Assembly: GCF_000265205.3 (NCBI RefSeq)
Contig: NC_018000.1
Span: 5,923,001-5,987,000, forward strand
Length of the DNA stretch: 64,000 bases
From: Sinorhizobium fredii USDA 257
Lineage (GTDB): Bacteria; Pseudomonadota; Alphaproteobacteria; Rhizobiales; Rhizobiaceae
Reading direction: 5' to 3'
Position 1 is the first letter of the stretch. Every line of letters starts with the position of its first letter. Below are positions 48,296 through 59,284 of this stretch, one piece after another. A model generated the notes under the pieces. The model ran no database searches and was not told where the DNA came from. It worked only from the letters and a program-made list of their open reading frames with translations. Position numbers and translations under genes: made by a program.

Positions 48296-48700
48296 TCACG
48301 TCTCGACGAGCTTCAGCACCTTGTTGAAGACCTTGAGGACCTGGGTGAGCTCATGGCCGCGCTTCAAGATTGTGCCCTGGGCGTTCAGAACGCTGTAGGT
48401 GCCCTGCTTGGCGGCAAGCTTCGGGTTCTTTTCGATCCGGTAGAGCGGGACCTCCCCGGCGCGTTTGAACACCGAGAAAACGGCACGGTCCTTCAAATGA
48501 TCGATCGCATAGTCGCGCCATTCGCCCTCGCCGACCATGCGGCCGTAGAGTCTGAGAATCAGGTCCAGCTCACGCCGGTGGAAGGTGACGGGCGGTGGAT
48601 TCTTGGCTTGCTTGTATTCATGAAAATCGACGACCACATTGGATGTGGTCTGGCCCTGGTGACGCGTTTCGCCCTCCGGCAAATCCGATTCATCTGTCAT
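48296..48700 (-). CDS. DUF2794 family protein
   Basis: A 134-residue soluble protein containing VVVDFHEYKQAK, VTFHRRELDLILRLYGRMVGEGEWRDYAIDHL and PLYRIEKNPKLAAKQGTYSVLNAQG, which I recognise as the alphaproteobacterial DUF2794 family. Function unknown. ATG at 48700 (MTDESDLP) is preferred over an upstream one. Confidence 0.8.
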   Translation of the reverse strand: MTDESDLPEGETRHQGQTTSNVVVDFHEYKQAKNPPPVTFHRRELDLILRLYGRMVGEGEWRDYAIDHLKDRAVFSVFKRAGEVPLYRIEKNPKLAAKQGTYSVLNAQGTILKRGHELTQVLKVFNKVLKLVET

Positions 48701-49047
48701 CAGCAATACGGCCCTCTGATGTGTCAGGACCATGACAGTGTGCCTGACGAGAGACGAAATGCAAGCCGGAAGCTGTTGGTAAGGCGGGCAATTCTTGCCC
48801 TTGCCGCAATTCAGTCAAATCGCCGCCCCAATTCACCGCAAAACTCCGACCGCTGCCGGACAGAGTCGTTGCCACCGTGTGTCCGGACAGGTCGTCATGC
48901 TGCGGGAGGTTTCCAAACGCGGACATGACCGGTTCGGTCCGGTAACTTCGAACCCTCAGCCCCAGCCCCTCGATGCTGCCGGGCCGAACCATCCTCTAGC
49001 CAATCGTCGGCTGCAATTCCGAATCAAAACGCCGTCGTCGGGAGCTG
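48701..49047. other. Intergenic stretch between DUF2794 and DUF1223 genes
   Basis: No gene seen in 347 bases. A small hairpin GGGCAA-TTC-TTGCCC lies at 48786-48800, and CCGGACAG occurs twice (near 48856 and 48882). No clear terminator or promoter. Confidence 0.45.
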
Positions 49048-49821
49048 CTAAAGCCTGCCCTGCGGGCCGGCCAGAAGGGTTGCGGCGCCGATGATCGGGC
49101 CTGGCGTTTCCGCATTCTTCATCGATTGCAACAGGATGGCGCAGCCGCTGTTGCCACGCCCCTCGATCAGCACCGACGCGGGCAGCGTAAACTGGGCGGG
49201 CTTGCCGTCCCACATGCCGATGGTCTGGATATCCTTGACCGCGTGCCAATAGGCGATCTCTCTGCCTTTGTTCTCGCCTCTTTCGACCTTGACCTCCCTG
49301 GCCCGGTCGAAATAAACGACGACGACATTCGCCTTGCCCTCGCCGGCGCCGACCTTGATGGAGATTTCCTCGCCGCCGATCGAGGCATCGACCGGCACGG
49401 CAAGGCCGCCGCCGCTGGCGCTCATCGTCGCCAGACGGGTCTTGATCGCCTGCAAGTCGGAGCCGTTCATGTGGTCGCGGCCGTTCAGAACCACCTGGGG
49501 CGTGTAGACGCCGCTACGGCCAAGCATCCGGGCATAGGCATATTGCCGCTCGGTGTTCTCCTTGGTGGCGAGCGTGTCGGCCCAGCCGAGATAGTTCCAG
49601 TAGTCGACATGATAGGCGAGCGCCACGACCTCGCCCTCGTCGACGAGCGTCTTCAATGCGGCGTCGGCCGGCGGACAGGACGAACAGCCCTGGCTGGTAA
49701 AGAGCTCGACGACGCCCTTGAACGTCTTGACATTGTCTGCCGCCGCCGTGCCGCCGATGGCTCCGAAAAGCCCTATCGTCAGGGCCAGGCGGCGGATCAT
49801 TGGCGTCGGTGCGAATGTCAT
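49048..49821 (-). CDS. DUF1223 secreted thioredoxin-like protein
   Basis: A 257-residue protein with a signal peptide (IRRLALTIGLFGAIGGTAAA) and a thioredoxin-like fold whose active-site pair is in SQGCSSCPPADAAL (C-S-S-C). AYHVDYWNYLGWADTLAT and RQYAYARMLGRSGVYTPQ are typical of DUF1223. It may act as an exported thiol oxidoreductase; no substrate is known. Start is uncertain between ATG 49857, 49821 and 49800; the last would start right at the signal peptide. Confidence 0.85.
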   Translation of the reverse strand: MTFAPTPMIRRLALTIGLFGAIGGTAAADNVKTFKGVVELFTSQGCSSCPPADAALKTLVDEGEVVALAYHVDYWNYLGWADTLATKENTERQYAYARMLGRSGVYTPQVVLNGRDHMNGSDLQAIKTRLATMSASGGGLAVPVDASIGGEEISIKVGAGEGKANVVVVYFDRAREVKVERGENKGREIAYWHAVKDIQTIGMWDGKPAQFTLPASVLIEGRGNSGCAILLQSMKNAETPGPIIGAATLLAGPQGRL

Positions 49822-49971
49822 GGCTTCACTTGGGTTTGTCGGGCGGGCGTCTTTCATCCGTGGAATACATTACATACGACGGCCCGGTTTCAACAGAAAG
49901 TCACGTTGGAGTGACCTGCCGCTCGGTTGGGGAAAACCGGCCTGTAGGCGCGCGCAGCATTCCGAAGCAGC

Positions 49972-50003
49972 AAAAAGCCGGGGCATCGGCTGATGCCCCG
50001 GCT
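49972..50003 (-). terminator. Intrinsic terminator of acnA
   Basis: On the minus strand AGCCGGGGCATC-AGCC-GATGCCCCGGCT followed by TTTTGC: a 12-bp perfect stem, 27 bases after the acnA stop. Confidence 0.92.
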
Positions 50004-50029
50004 TGATCCGTTGCGGTCAGGCGACCCGC

Positions 50030-52720
<2,691 letters not shown>

Positions 52721-52988
52721 TGGAATACCCCGTTCCGTCTGATCGCCAAAAACTGACGTACGAACGCCCGAGCGCCTGTGAGGCGCGAAATGGGATGCGG
52801 GTGCGGCCATTTCCGCTGTCCGTACGTGGAATGTCATTCCATGTTCGGCGCTTGGATGAAATTCACGCCGACCGCTGGCGCGTTGGCCGCCTTATAGATA
52901 ATTTCTCCAAATCGTGCCAGACCAACCAAGGTTCAATCGGAACTTTTTTTGCTCTGCGGAAAAGAGCGTCAAGGAAAGCCAAAAATTG

Positions 52989-53612
52989 ATGCGCCTGCTG
53001 GTAGAGGGTTTGAGCGCGAGGCGCGGTGAAGACTTGATTTTTCACGATATTTCCTTTTCGCTTGCAACCGGGGAAGCGCTGGTCGTGACGGGTCCGAACG
53101 GCTCGGGAAAGTCTACTTTGCTGCGCGTCCTGGCGGGCCTTCTTCAGGTCGAATCGGGAAGGCTATCACTCAAGGACGGGCCCTCCGGCTATGAGCATCC
53201 GCGCGAGCTCAGCCACTATCTCGGCCACCGCAATGCGATGAAGCAGGAATTGACGGTCGAGGAAAATCTTTCCTTCTGGCAGCACTTTCTCGGCAATTCG
53301 CCGGGCGGCTCCGGCCTCGATCTGGCTGCGGCCGCAGCCGCCGTCGGGCTCGCCGGCATCACCCATCTGCCCTTCGGCTATCTTTCCGCCGGCCAGCAGC
53401 GGCGCATGGCGATGGCGAAGCTGCTTGTCGCCCATCGGCCGATCTGGATTCTCGACGAGCCCACGGCGGCTCTCGATGCCGGGGCGGACAGGCTCTTTGC
53501 CGGATTGGTAACGCGCCACCTCGAGCGTGGCGGCATCGTCATTGTCGCCACCCACCAGTCGCTGGGGATTGGACAATCGAAGACGTTGCAGATGACGGGG
53601 TTTGCGGATTGA
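52989..53612 (+). CDS. ccmA: Cytochrome c biogenesis ATPase CcmA
   Basis: A 207-residue ABC ATPase with Walker A GPNGSGKST (35-43), the CcmA-type signature YLSAGQQRRMAMAKL (LSAGQ, not LSGGQ) and Walker B IWILDEPTAALD. With CcmB it powers release of holo-CcmE during System I cytochrome c maturation. ATG at 52989 gives the standard N-terminus. Overlaps ccmB by 4 bases. Confidence 0.94.
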   Translation: MRLLVEGLSARRGEDLIFHDISFSLATGEALVVTGPNGSGKSTLLRVLAGLLQVESGRLSLKDGPSGYEHPRELSHYLGHRNAMKQELTVEENLSFWQHFLGNSPGGSGLDLAAAAAAVGLAGITHLPFGYLSAGQQRRMAMAKLLVAHRPIWILDEPTAALDAGADRLFAGLVTRHLERGGIVIVATHQSLGIGQSKTLQMTGFAD

Positions 53613-54268
53613 TCGCTCTCTTCTTCCGGGACCTGAAGCTTTCGGTGCGCGCCGGCGGTGGTGCGATGATCGGCGTGCTGTTCTTCATGACGGTCGTCTC
53701 CGTGATCCCCTTCGGCGTCGGGCCGGATCTCAATCTGCTCGCCCGGATCGGCCCGGCGATTCTCTGGATCGGCGCGCTGCTCGCCGCGCTTCTCGGCCTC
53801 GACCGGCTGTTCCAGGCGGAGCGCGAAGACGGCTCGCTCGATCTGCTGCTGATGCAGGAGACACCGCTCGTCCTCACCGTCTTCGTCAAATGCGCCGCCC
53901 ATTGGGCCGCCACCGGCCTGCCGCTGGTCGTCGCCTCGCCGTTTCTCGGCCTCTTCATGAACATGGACGAGCTTGCCATCGGCGCCACGATGCTCACGCT
54001 CTTCGCCGGGACGCCGGCGATCACCTTCATCGGGGCGGTCGGCGCGGCCGTTGCCGTGGTCCTGCCACGCGGCGGACTGCTCGTCTCGATCCTCGTGCTG
54101 CCGCTCGCCATCCCCGTACTGATCTTCGGTGTCAGCGCGGTCTATGCGGCGGTCGAAGATCCCGCCCCCTTTCTGCCGCCTTTCATGATATTGATGGCGA
54201 TAACCCTGTTCTTCGCGGTGATCGGACCGGTGGCGACGGCCGCCGCACTGCGACATTCGTCTGATTGA
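53609..54268 (+). CDS. ccmB: Cytochrome c biogenesis permease CcmB
   Basis: A 219-residue protein with six membrane segments and the CcmB pattern FFRDLKLSVRAGGG, FFMTVVSVIPFGVGPDL and QAEREDGSLDLLLMQETPL. Start is TTG at 53609, overlapping the ccmA stop (GGATTGATCG), so translation is probably coupled. A 168-base gap with a dispersed repeat separates it from ccmC. Confidence 0.93.
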   Translation: MIALFFRDLKLSVRAGGGAMIGVLFFMTVVSVIPFGVGPDLNLLARIGPAILWIGALLAALLGLDRLFQAEREDGSLDLLLMQETPLVLTVFVKCAAHWAATGLPLVVASPFLGLFMNMDELAIGATMLTLFAGTPAITFIGAVGAAVAVVLPRGGLLVSILVLPLAIPVLIFGVSAVYAAVEDPAPFLPPFMILMAITLFFAVIGPVATAAALRHSSD

Positions 54269-54302
54269 TTTCAATGACGCGATCGTGATTGACCACTGCA
54301 TA

Positions 54303-54396
54303 ATTCCTTAGATCGCATTTGAGCTAAGGATAAAATTATGCAGCGTCAAAGTGCTACAGCGACCTTTGCGCGTCCAAAAGACGCGCGGCGCTGTAG
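54303..54396. repeat. Two-hairpin dispersed repeat, copy C (inside the ccm cluster)
   Basis: TTCCTTAGATCGCATTTGAGCTAAGGA forms the first arm pair, then TAAAATTATGCAGCGTCAAAGTG, then CTACAGCG...CGCTGTAG with GCGCGTC/GACGCGC inside. It sits between ccmB and ccmC and could weaken or process the ccm message. Confidence 0.8.
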
Positions 54397-54436
54397 GTCA
54401 ATTGCGGAAGGGGTGCTTCCGCGTTAAAGAGCCGTC

Positions 54437-55207
54437 ATGAGCGACAACAGCCTGGCCATCCGCAAGTTCAGCGACCTCGCCAACCCGACCCGGTTCCTGG
54501 CGCTGGCCGATCGGGTGCTGCCGTGGATGGCCGGTATTACGATATTGCTCTTTGCCGTCGGCTTCTGGCTCTCCTTCACGACCGAGGGCGACTACCAGCA
54601 GGGCGAGACGGTGCGCATCATGTATGTGCATGTGCCATCCGCCTGGCTTTCGATGATGTGCTACACGGTGATGGCGATCTCGGCGCTCGGCACGCTTGTG
54701 TGGCGCCATCCGCTCGCCGATGTGTCGGCCAAGGCGGCTGCACCGATCGGCGCCTCCTTCACCTTCCTGGCGCTCGTCACTGGTTCGCTCTGGGGCAAGC
54801 CGATGTGGGGCACCTGGTGGGTGTGGGATGCGCGGCTGACCTCCGTCTTCGTGCTTTTCCTCATGTATCTCGGACTGATGGCGCTGAACCGCGCCATGGA
54901 CGATCCCGCCCGATCGGCGCGCGTCTCCGCCGTGCTCGTGCTGGTCGGCTTCGTCAATATCCCGATCATCAAGTTCTCGGTCGAATGGTGGAACACGCTG
55001 CATCAGCCGGCGAGCGTCATGCGCCTCGACGGGCCGACGATCGATCCGGAATTCCTGTGGCCGCTGATAATCATGGCGATCGGCTTCACGCTCTTGTTCT
55101 TCACGCTGCACATCGCCGCGATGCGCAACGAGATCTGGCGCCGCCGGGTGACGTCGCTCCGGCGACAGGCGGCCCGCAATGCCGGACGGGAGACGCTCGC
55201 GCCATGA
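54437..55207 (+). CDS. ccmC: Heme exporter CcmC
   Basis: A 256-residue, six-helix heme-handling protein. The tryptophan-rich WWD segment is SLWGKPMWGTWWVWDARLTS and the flanking heme-ligand His are in MYVHVPSAWLSMM and VEWWNTLHQPASV. It delivers heme to CcmE. The stop overlaps the ccmD start (ATGATGA). Confidence 0.95.
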   Translation: MSDNSLAIRKFSDLANPTRFLALADRVLPWMAGITILLFAVGFWLSFTTEGDYQQGETVRIMYVHVPSAWLSMMCYTVMAISALGTLVWRHPLADVSAKAAAPIGASFTFLALVTGSLWGKPMWGTWWVWDARLTSVFVLFLMYLGLMALNRAMDDPARSARVSAVLVLVGFVNIPIIKFSVEWWNTLHQPASVMRLDGPTIDPEFLWPLIIMAIGFTLLFFTLHIAAMRNEIWRRRVTSLRRQAARNAGRETLAP

Positions 55208-55380
55208 TGAGCCATGCCGCCTATGTGATTGCCAGCTACGCCGTCGCCCTCGCGGTCGTGGCGGGGCTCGTCTACTGGGTTGTCGGCGACGGCCGCGCCC
55301 GCCAACGCGAATTGAAGACGCTCGAGGCCGCCGGCATTCGCCGCCGTTCGGCGGACGTTTCAGGCGGAGAGGCCCAATGA
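55204..55380 (+). CDS. ccmD: Heme exporter accessory protein CcmD
   Basis: A 58-residue protein with one membrane helix (HAAYVIASYAVALAVVAGLVYWV) and a basic cytoplasmic tail, the CcmD pattern. It helps CcmC release heme-loaded CcmE. It overlaps both neighbours by 4 bases, and begins ATGATGAGC, so either Met could be used. Confidence 0.9.
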   Translation: MMSHAAYVIASYAVALAVVAGLVYWVVGDGRARQRELKTLEAAGIRRRSADVSGGEAQ

Positions 55381-55988
55381 CGAGTACGCAGGCGCCGCAG
55401 CCGGACGAGCGCAGGCCCGGGGCCTTGCGCTATCTGCTCGCGGCCCTTCCGCTTCTGATCTTCGCTGGCCTGGCGCTGATCTTCTGGAGCCAGTTGAACT
55501 CCGGCAGGGACGTCAGCGAAATCCCCTCGGCCCTGATCGGCAGCAAGGCGCCGAAGCTCGACCTGCCGCCGCTCGAGGGCGCCGCGACGCCTTCCGGCCA
55601 GCCGATGCCGGCGCTGACCGACGCTGCCGTCAAGGGCCAGCTGACCCTCGTCAATGTCTGGGCCTCCTGGTGCGTCCCCTGCCGCCAGGAGCATCCGATC
55701 ATCCTCGAACTGTCCAAGGATCCGCGGCTCACCGTCGTCGGCATCAACTACAAGGACCGCAATGACAATGCGCTCCGGTTCCTGGGCGAACTCGGCAATC
55801 CGTTCTCGGCGGTCGGCATTGATCCGAACGGCAAGGCGGCGATCGACTGGGGCGTCTACGGGATTCCGGAATCCTTCCTGGTAGGCGCCGATGGCACGAT
55901 CCTCTACAAGCGCGCCGGCCCTCTTGACGAGCGGACCCTTAAGGAGGGGCTGTTACCGGCCATCGAGAAGGCGCTTGCCGGATCGTAG
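55377..55988 (+). CDS. ccmG: Thiol:disulfide interchange protein CcmG/CycY
   Basis: A 203-residue membrane-anchored thioredoxin-like protein: one N-terminal helix (LRYLLAALPLLIFAGLALIF), then the active site WASWCVPC (Cys99 and Cys102) and the acidic GINYKDRNDNA segment and GVYGIPESF cis-Pro loop typical of CcmG. It keeps apocytochrome c cysteines reduced for heme attachment. Last ccm gene here; ccmE, ccmF and ccmH are elsewhere. Confidence 0.94.
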   Translation: MTSTQAPQPDERRPGALRYLLAALPLLIFAGLALIFWSQLNSGRDVSEIPSALIGSKAPKLDLPPLEGAATPSGQPMPALTDAAVKGQLTLVNVWASWCVPCRQEHPIILELSKDPRLTVVGINYKDRNDNALRFLGELGNPFSAVGIDPNGKAAIDWGVYGIPESFLVGADGTILYKRAGPLDERTLKEGLLPAIEKALAGS

Positions 55989-56005
55989 GGTGCAGCGGCC
56001 CTTTG

Positions 56006-56176
56006 CCCCTCATCCGGCCTGCCGGCCACCTTCTCCCCGCAAGCCGGGCGAAGGAGACCCGCGGCGCCACCCGAACGCACCTCACCGACTCCAATCGAGA
56101 GAGCAAACGGGTGCCGCAGTCCCTTCTCCCCGCGAGCGGGGAGAAGGTGGCCGGCAGGCCGGATAAGGGGGCAAGT
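56006..56176. repeat. Complete RIME-type element
   Basis: Arms CCCCTCATCCGGCCTGCCGGCC ACCTTCTCCCCGC (56006-56040) and its inverted partner GCGGGGAGAAGGT GGCCGGCAGGCCGGATAAGGGG (56136-56170) are about 95 bases apart, and the second arm is part of a hairpin CCTTCTCCCCGC-GA-GCGGGGAGAAGG. This is the rhizobial intergenic mosaic element in near-complete form, between ccmG and the convergent UPF0314 gene. Confidence 0.85.
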
Positions 56177-56193
56177 AACCCAGCGAAAGGGCG

Positions 56194-56784
56194 CTAAAGT
56201 CCCGCCTGCCACGCCTTAATTGCATCGAGCGGCCAGACGAGCATCAGCACGTTGAGTGTCAGGTTGTCGCGGATCAGCCAGCCGGTGAAGAGTTCGAGGG
56301 CGATGGCGATCACCACGGTTACCGCCACAGGCAGCCGCGATGCTATGAGGAAGCCCGCTGCCATGGCGAGCGTGTCCATGGTGGAATTCAGAATGCTGTC
56401 GCCGAAATAGTCGAGCGAGATCGTCGCGGAGCGATAGCGGTTGATCACCATCGGCGTGTTCTCGGCAATCTCCCAGGCAGACTCGATCATGGTCGCGAGC
56501 AGCAGACGGGCGCTCAAAGGCTTGCCGCGCAGCACGAGATAGCCGAGGCCGTAGAAGAGAATGCCGTGGATGATGTGGGACGGCGTATACCAGTCGGCAA
56601 TATGCTGGGAGTTGCCGCTGGAATTGACGACGCCCTCCCATAATTTCACGTAGCCGCATTCGCAGATCCACAGCCGTCCCATCAGATGCTGCGTCAGGAT
56701 CTGGATCGCGACGACGCCGAGGCAGGCGAGCAGCCAGATCCAAATGCGCTGTCTGTGATCCTCGGTACCGGCGGCGATCGTCAC
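56194..56784 (-). CDS. UPF0314 (DUF2585) membrane protein
   Basis: A 196-residue protein with about five membrane segments and the pattern [40 protein letters not shown], recognised as the alphaproteobacterial UPF0314 family. Function unknown. It begins with a 4-base overlap with the ispZ stop, at the end of the dapF-mtaB-ftsY-ispZ run. Confidence 0.85.
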   Translation of the reverse strand: MTIAAGTEDHRQRIWIWLLACLGVVAIQILTQHLMGRLWICECGYVKLWEGVVNSSGNSQHIADWYTPSHIIHGILFYGLGYLVLRGKPLSARLLLATMIESAWEIAENTPMVINRYRSATISLDYFGDSILNSTMDTLAMAAGFLIASRLPVAVTVVIAIALELFTGWLIRDNLTLNVLMLVWPLDAIKAWQAGL

Positions 56785-57413
56785 TCGGCACCTTCCTGTT
56801 CCAGCGAGTGCTTCATGATCAGCGGCATCTGGGCAAGAGTGAAGAGAATGGTGATCGGCATCGTTCCCCAGACCTTGAAGGCGACCCAGAAGTCCGTCGA
56901 GAAGGTGCGCCAGACGATCTCGTTCAGGACCGCGAGAAACAGGAAGAACACGCCCCAGCGGATCGTCAGCTTGCGCCAGCCGTCCTCGTCGAGCTTGAAG
57001 GCAGCGTGGAAGACATAGCCGAGCAGCGACTTGCCGAACAGCAGCCCGCCGAGCAGGATCGCGCCGAAGAGCGTATTGACGATGGTCGGCTTCATCTTGA
57101 TGAAGGTGTCGTTCTGCAGCCAGAGGGTCAGCGCGCCGAAGACGAAGACGACGATGCCGGAGATCAGCGGCATCATCGGCAGGGTGCGGGTCATGATCCA
57201 GGAGGCGATGAGTGCCGCGGCGGTCGCTGCCATGAACAGGCCGGTGGCGATGAAGATCGGCTCGCCGAGCTCCGCAAGAGCCGGAAAGCGGCTTGCCAGC
57301 CAGTCGCCGCGCGAATTGGCGAAAAAGAAGACCATGAGCGGTCCGAGCTCGAGCACGAGCTTCAGGAGCGGGCTCACCTCTGTCTTCGGCTTGGCGGCCT
57401 CGATTGTCGACAT
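56781..57413 (-). CDS. ispZ: Inner membrane septation protein IspZ/YciB
   Basis: A 210-residue protein with five to six helices: [21 protein letters not shown] near the start and [25 protein letters not shown] at the end are diagnostic of the YciB/IspZ family, linked to cell division and envelope integrity. ATG at 57413 (MSTIEAAKP) is preferred; an ATG 7 codons upstream is possible. Gap to ftsY is 99 bases. Confidence 0.92.
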   Translation of the reverse strand: MSTIEAAKPKTEVSPLLKLVLELGPLMVFFFANSRGDWLASRFPALAELGEPIFIATGLFMAATAAALIASWIMTRTLPMMPLISGIVVFVFGALTLWLQNDTFIKMKPTIVNTLFGAILLGGLLFGKSLLGYVFHAAFKLDEDGWRKLTIRWGVFFLFLAVLNEIVWRTFSTDFWVAFKVWGTMPITILFTLAQMPLIMKHSLEQEGAE

Positions 57414-57512
57414 GTGCGGATCCTGTTCTTGCATTTCTGGCTGCTCATAACACCAGCATTGCGGCAAAACCATATCAGCAGCCGCTTAGGCTGCAAGCGC
57501 TCGGTTTCTCGA

Positions 57513-58796
57513 TCAAGCGGCGGCAACCCCGGCGATCGCCTCGGCAAAGTCCTTCGCCTCGAAGGGTTCGAGATCGTCGATACCCTCGCCGACACCGATA
57601 AAATAGACCGGCAGCTTGTGCTTGGCGGAGATCGCCACCAGGATGCCGCCGCGCGCCGTACCGTCGAGCTTGGTCATGATCAGGCCGCTGACGCCGGCGA
57701 CATTGCGGAAGATCTCCACTTGCTGCAGCGCATTCTGACCGGTCGTCGCATCGAGGGTCTGCAGCACGGTGTGCGGTGCGTCGGGATCGAGTTTGCCGAG
57801 GACGCGGACGATCTTTTCGAGCTCGGCCATCAACTCGGCCTTGTTCTGCAGCCGCCCGGCCGTGTCGATGATCAGCACGTCCGACTTCTTCTCGCGGGCA
57901 AGCTGGAATGCCTCGTAGGCAAGCCCGGCCGCGTCGGCGCCGAGCTTCGAGGCGACGATGTCGGACTTCGTCCGCTCGGCCCAGATCTTCAGCTGCTCGA
58001 TCGCCGCGGCCCGGAACGTGTCGCCCGCCGCGACCATGACCTTCAAACCCGCGCCGGATAGCTTTGCCGCGAGCTTGCCGATCGTCGTCGTCTTGCCGGT
58101 GCCATTGACACCGACGACGAGGATCACGTGCGGCTTATGGCTGAGATCGAGTTCGAGCGGTTTGGCGACCGGCGCCAGCACCTTGGTGATCTCGCCGGCC
58201 ATGATGCGCGAGACGTCCTCGCCCGTCACATCCTTGCCGTAGCGCTCCGAGGCGAGCGTGTCGGTGATGCGCATCGCCGTCTCGACGCCGAGATCCGCCT
58301 GGATTAACAGGTCCTCGAGGTCCTGCAGCGTCGCCTCGTCGAGTTTCCGCTTGGTGAACAGGCTGGCGATCTGGCCGGTCAGCTGCGACGAAGTACGGGC
58401 GAGACCGCGGCGCAGCCGCTGGTACCAGGAAAGCTTCGGCTGCGGCGCCGGTGCCGCCTCCTTCGGACGCTTGTCGGAGGTTGCAAAGCCTTTGGGGAGG
58501 CTGGGAGCGGCGGCGGCGAGGTCATCGGGTGAGGTATCCCCCTCTGCCCCGCCGGGCATCTCCCCCACAAGGGGGGAGAGAGATGCGGCGCTCTCGTCAT
58601 CTTCCGGGACGTTTTCGGGAGCGGCGATGTCGGCATGCTTCTCGGGGCCTTCGCCTGCAGCGTCGGTCTCCGGTGCGGTTATCTCCGGAGCATCTTGCGA
58701 GCTTGACTCGGACGAGGCGACGCGATCGTCCGCACCCGCCCTGGCCTCCTCAAAGCCCGTCCGGTCGTCCTCGGCAATCGCCTCGGTCTCCCCCAA
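57513..58796 (-). CDS. ftsY: Signal recognition particle receptor FtsY (NG domain plus part of the acidic domain)
   Basis: This frame encodes an acidic region (1-120), then the complete NG domain: N-domain helices from KLSWYQRLRRGL, the P-loop GVNGTGKTT (about 229-237), DTAGRLQNKAELM and TKLDGTARGG. FtsY docks ribosome-Ffh complexes at the inner membrane. The frame can start only at TTG 58796, preceded by a poly-G tract; upstream in the same frame is a TGA (58884-58886). The expected N-terminus (MAIGFIKKIFSFGKD) lies in another frame at 59269. An in-frame repeat encodes residues 72-89. The gene remains plausible because the NG domain is intact and the gene is essential in bacteria. Confidence 0.9.
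   Translation of the reverse strand: MGETEAIAEDDRTGFEEARAGADDRVASSESSSQDAPEITAPETDAAGEGPEKHADIAAPENVPEDDESAASLSPLVGEMPGGAEGDTSPDDLAAAAPSLPKGFATSDKRPKEAAPAPQPKLSWYQRLRRGLARTSSQLTGQIASLFTKRKLDEATLQDLEDLLIQADLGVETAMRITDTLASERYGKDVTGEDVSRIMAGEITKVLAPVAKPLELDLSHKPHVILVVGVNGTGKTTTIGKLAAKLSGAGLKVMVAAGDTFRAAAIEQLKIWAERTKSDIVASKLGADAAGLAYEAFQLAREKKSDVLIIDTAGRLQNKAELMAELEKIVRVLGKLDPDAPHTVLQTLDATTGQNALQQVEIFRNVAGVSGLIMTKLDGTARGGILVAISAKHKLPVYFIGVGEGIDDLEPFEAKDFAEAIAGVAAA
58536..58583. repeat. Palindromic repeat R4 inside ftsY (in frame)
   Basis: CCCCCTCTGCCCCGCCGGGC-ATCTCCCCCACAAGGGGGGAGAGA: the common rhizobial short palindrome. Here it keeps the ftsY frame and encodes SLSPLVGEMPGGAEGDTS. Confidence 0.85.
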
Positions 58797-58838
58797 ATCC
58801 CCCCCCTTGCGGGGGAGATGTCCCGAAGGGACAGAGGA
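58790..58838. repeat. Palindromic repeat R3 inside ftsY
   Basis: TCCCCCAAATCCCCCCCCTTGCGGGGGAGATGTCCCGAAGGGACAGAGGA. Read on the minus strand it encodes SVPSGHLPRKGG and supplies the poly-G tract and TTG that start the downstream FtsY frame. Confidence 0.85.
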
Positions 58839-58885
58839 AGGTATCTCGACCTCATCGCCAAGCGCGGCATCTTCGGAAGGGGCTC

Positions 58886-58932
58886 ACCCCCTCTGCACTG
58901 CCGGGCATCTCCCCGCAAGGGGGGAGATCGGA
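58886..58932. repeat. Palindromic repeat R2 inside ftsY (carries a stop)
   Basis: ACCCCCTCTGCACTGCCGGGCATCTCCCCGCAAGGGGGGAGATCGGA. In the FtsY frame it encodes PISPLAGRCPAVQRG and ends with TGA at 58884-58886. Confidence 0.85.
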
Positions 58933-59104
58933 GGCGGAGCGCTCTGGTCTTCCATCTCGACGCTTTCGCCAGGAGCGATGCCGGCGCTTGCCTTGATTTC
59001 TTCGCGATGGGTGCCGACCTCATCCGGGGCGCGTTCGACGGATGGCAAAATCTCGCCAGCCCTCTCCTCGCTAGGATCATCGCGATCATCTTCGGCGGTC
59101 GCCC

Positions 59105-59151
59105 CTCCTCTCCCCCCGTGTCGGGGAGATGTCCCGAAACGTCAGAGACGG
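59105..59151. repeat. Palindromic repeat R1 inside ftsY (frame change)
   Basis: CTCCTCTCCCCCCGTGTCGGGGAGATGTCCCGAAACGTCAGAGACGG. It encodes SGHLPDTGGEEG in the start frame; the frame that is FtsY-like differs on its two sides. Confidence 0.85.
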
Positions 59152-59284
59152 TTACCGAAGCCTCATCGGCAACCGGCGCCTCCGGCACTACCTCCTGCGG
59201 CGGCACGGTTTTCTCTTCGACGGTGTCCTTGCCGAAGGAGAAGATCTTCTTGATGAAACCAATTGCCATGGAAATGTCCGGATA

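Larger units (their letters stand above)
58797..59269 (-). pseudogene. ftsY: Displaced 5' end of ftsY, interrupted by repeats
   Basis: ATG at 59269 opens MAIGFIKKIFSFGKD, the normal amphipathic FtsY N-terminus, 15 bases after mtaB. The reading frame switches at the repeat near 59105: beyond it the acidic, FtsY-like sequence (TAEDDRDDPSEERAGEILP) is in the frame of the downstream NG domain, not the start frame. In that frame a TGA (58884) inside a second repeat stops translation. So the 5' start and the NG domain are not joined in one frame as read. Confidence 0.7.
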
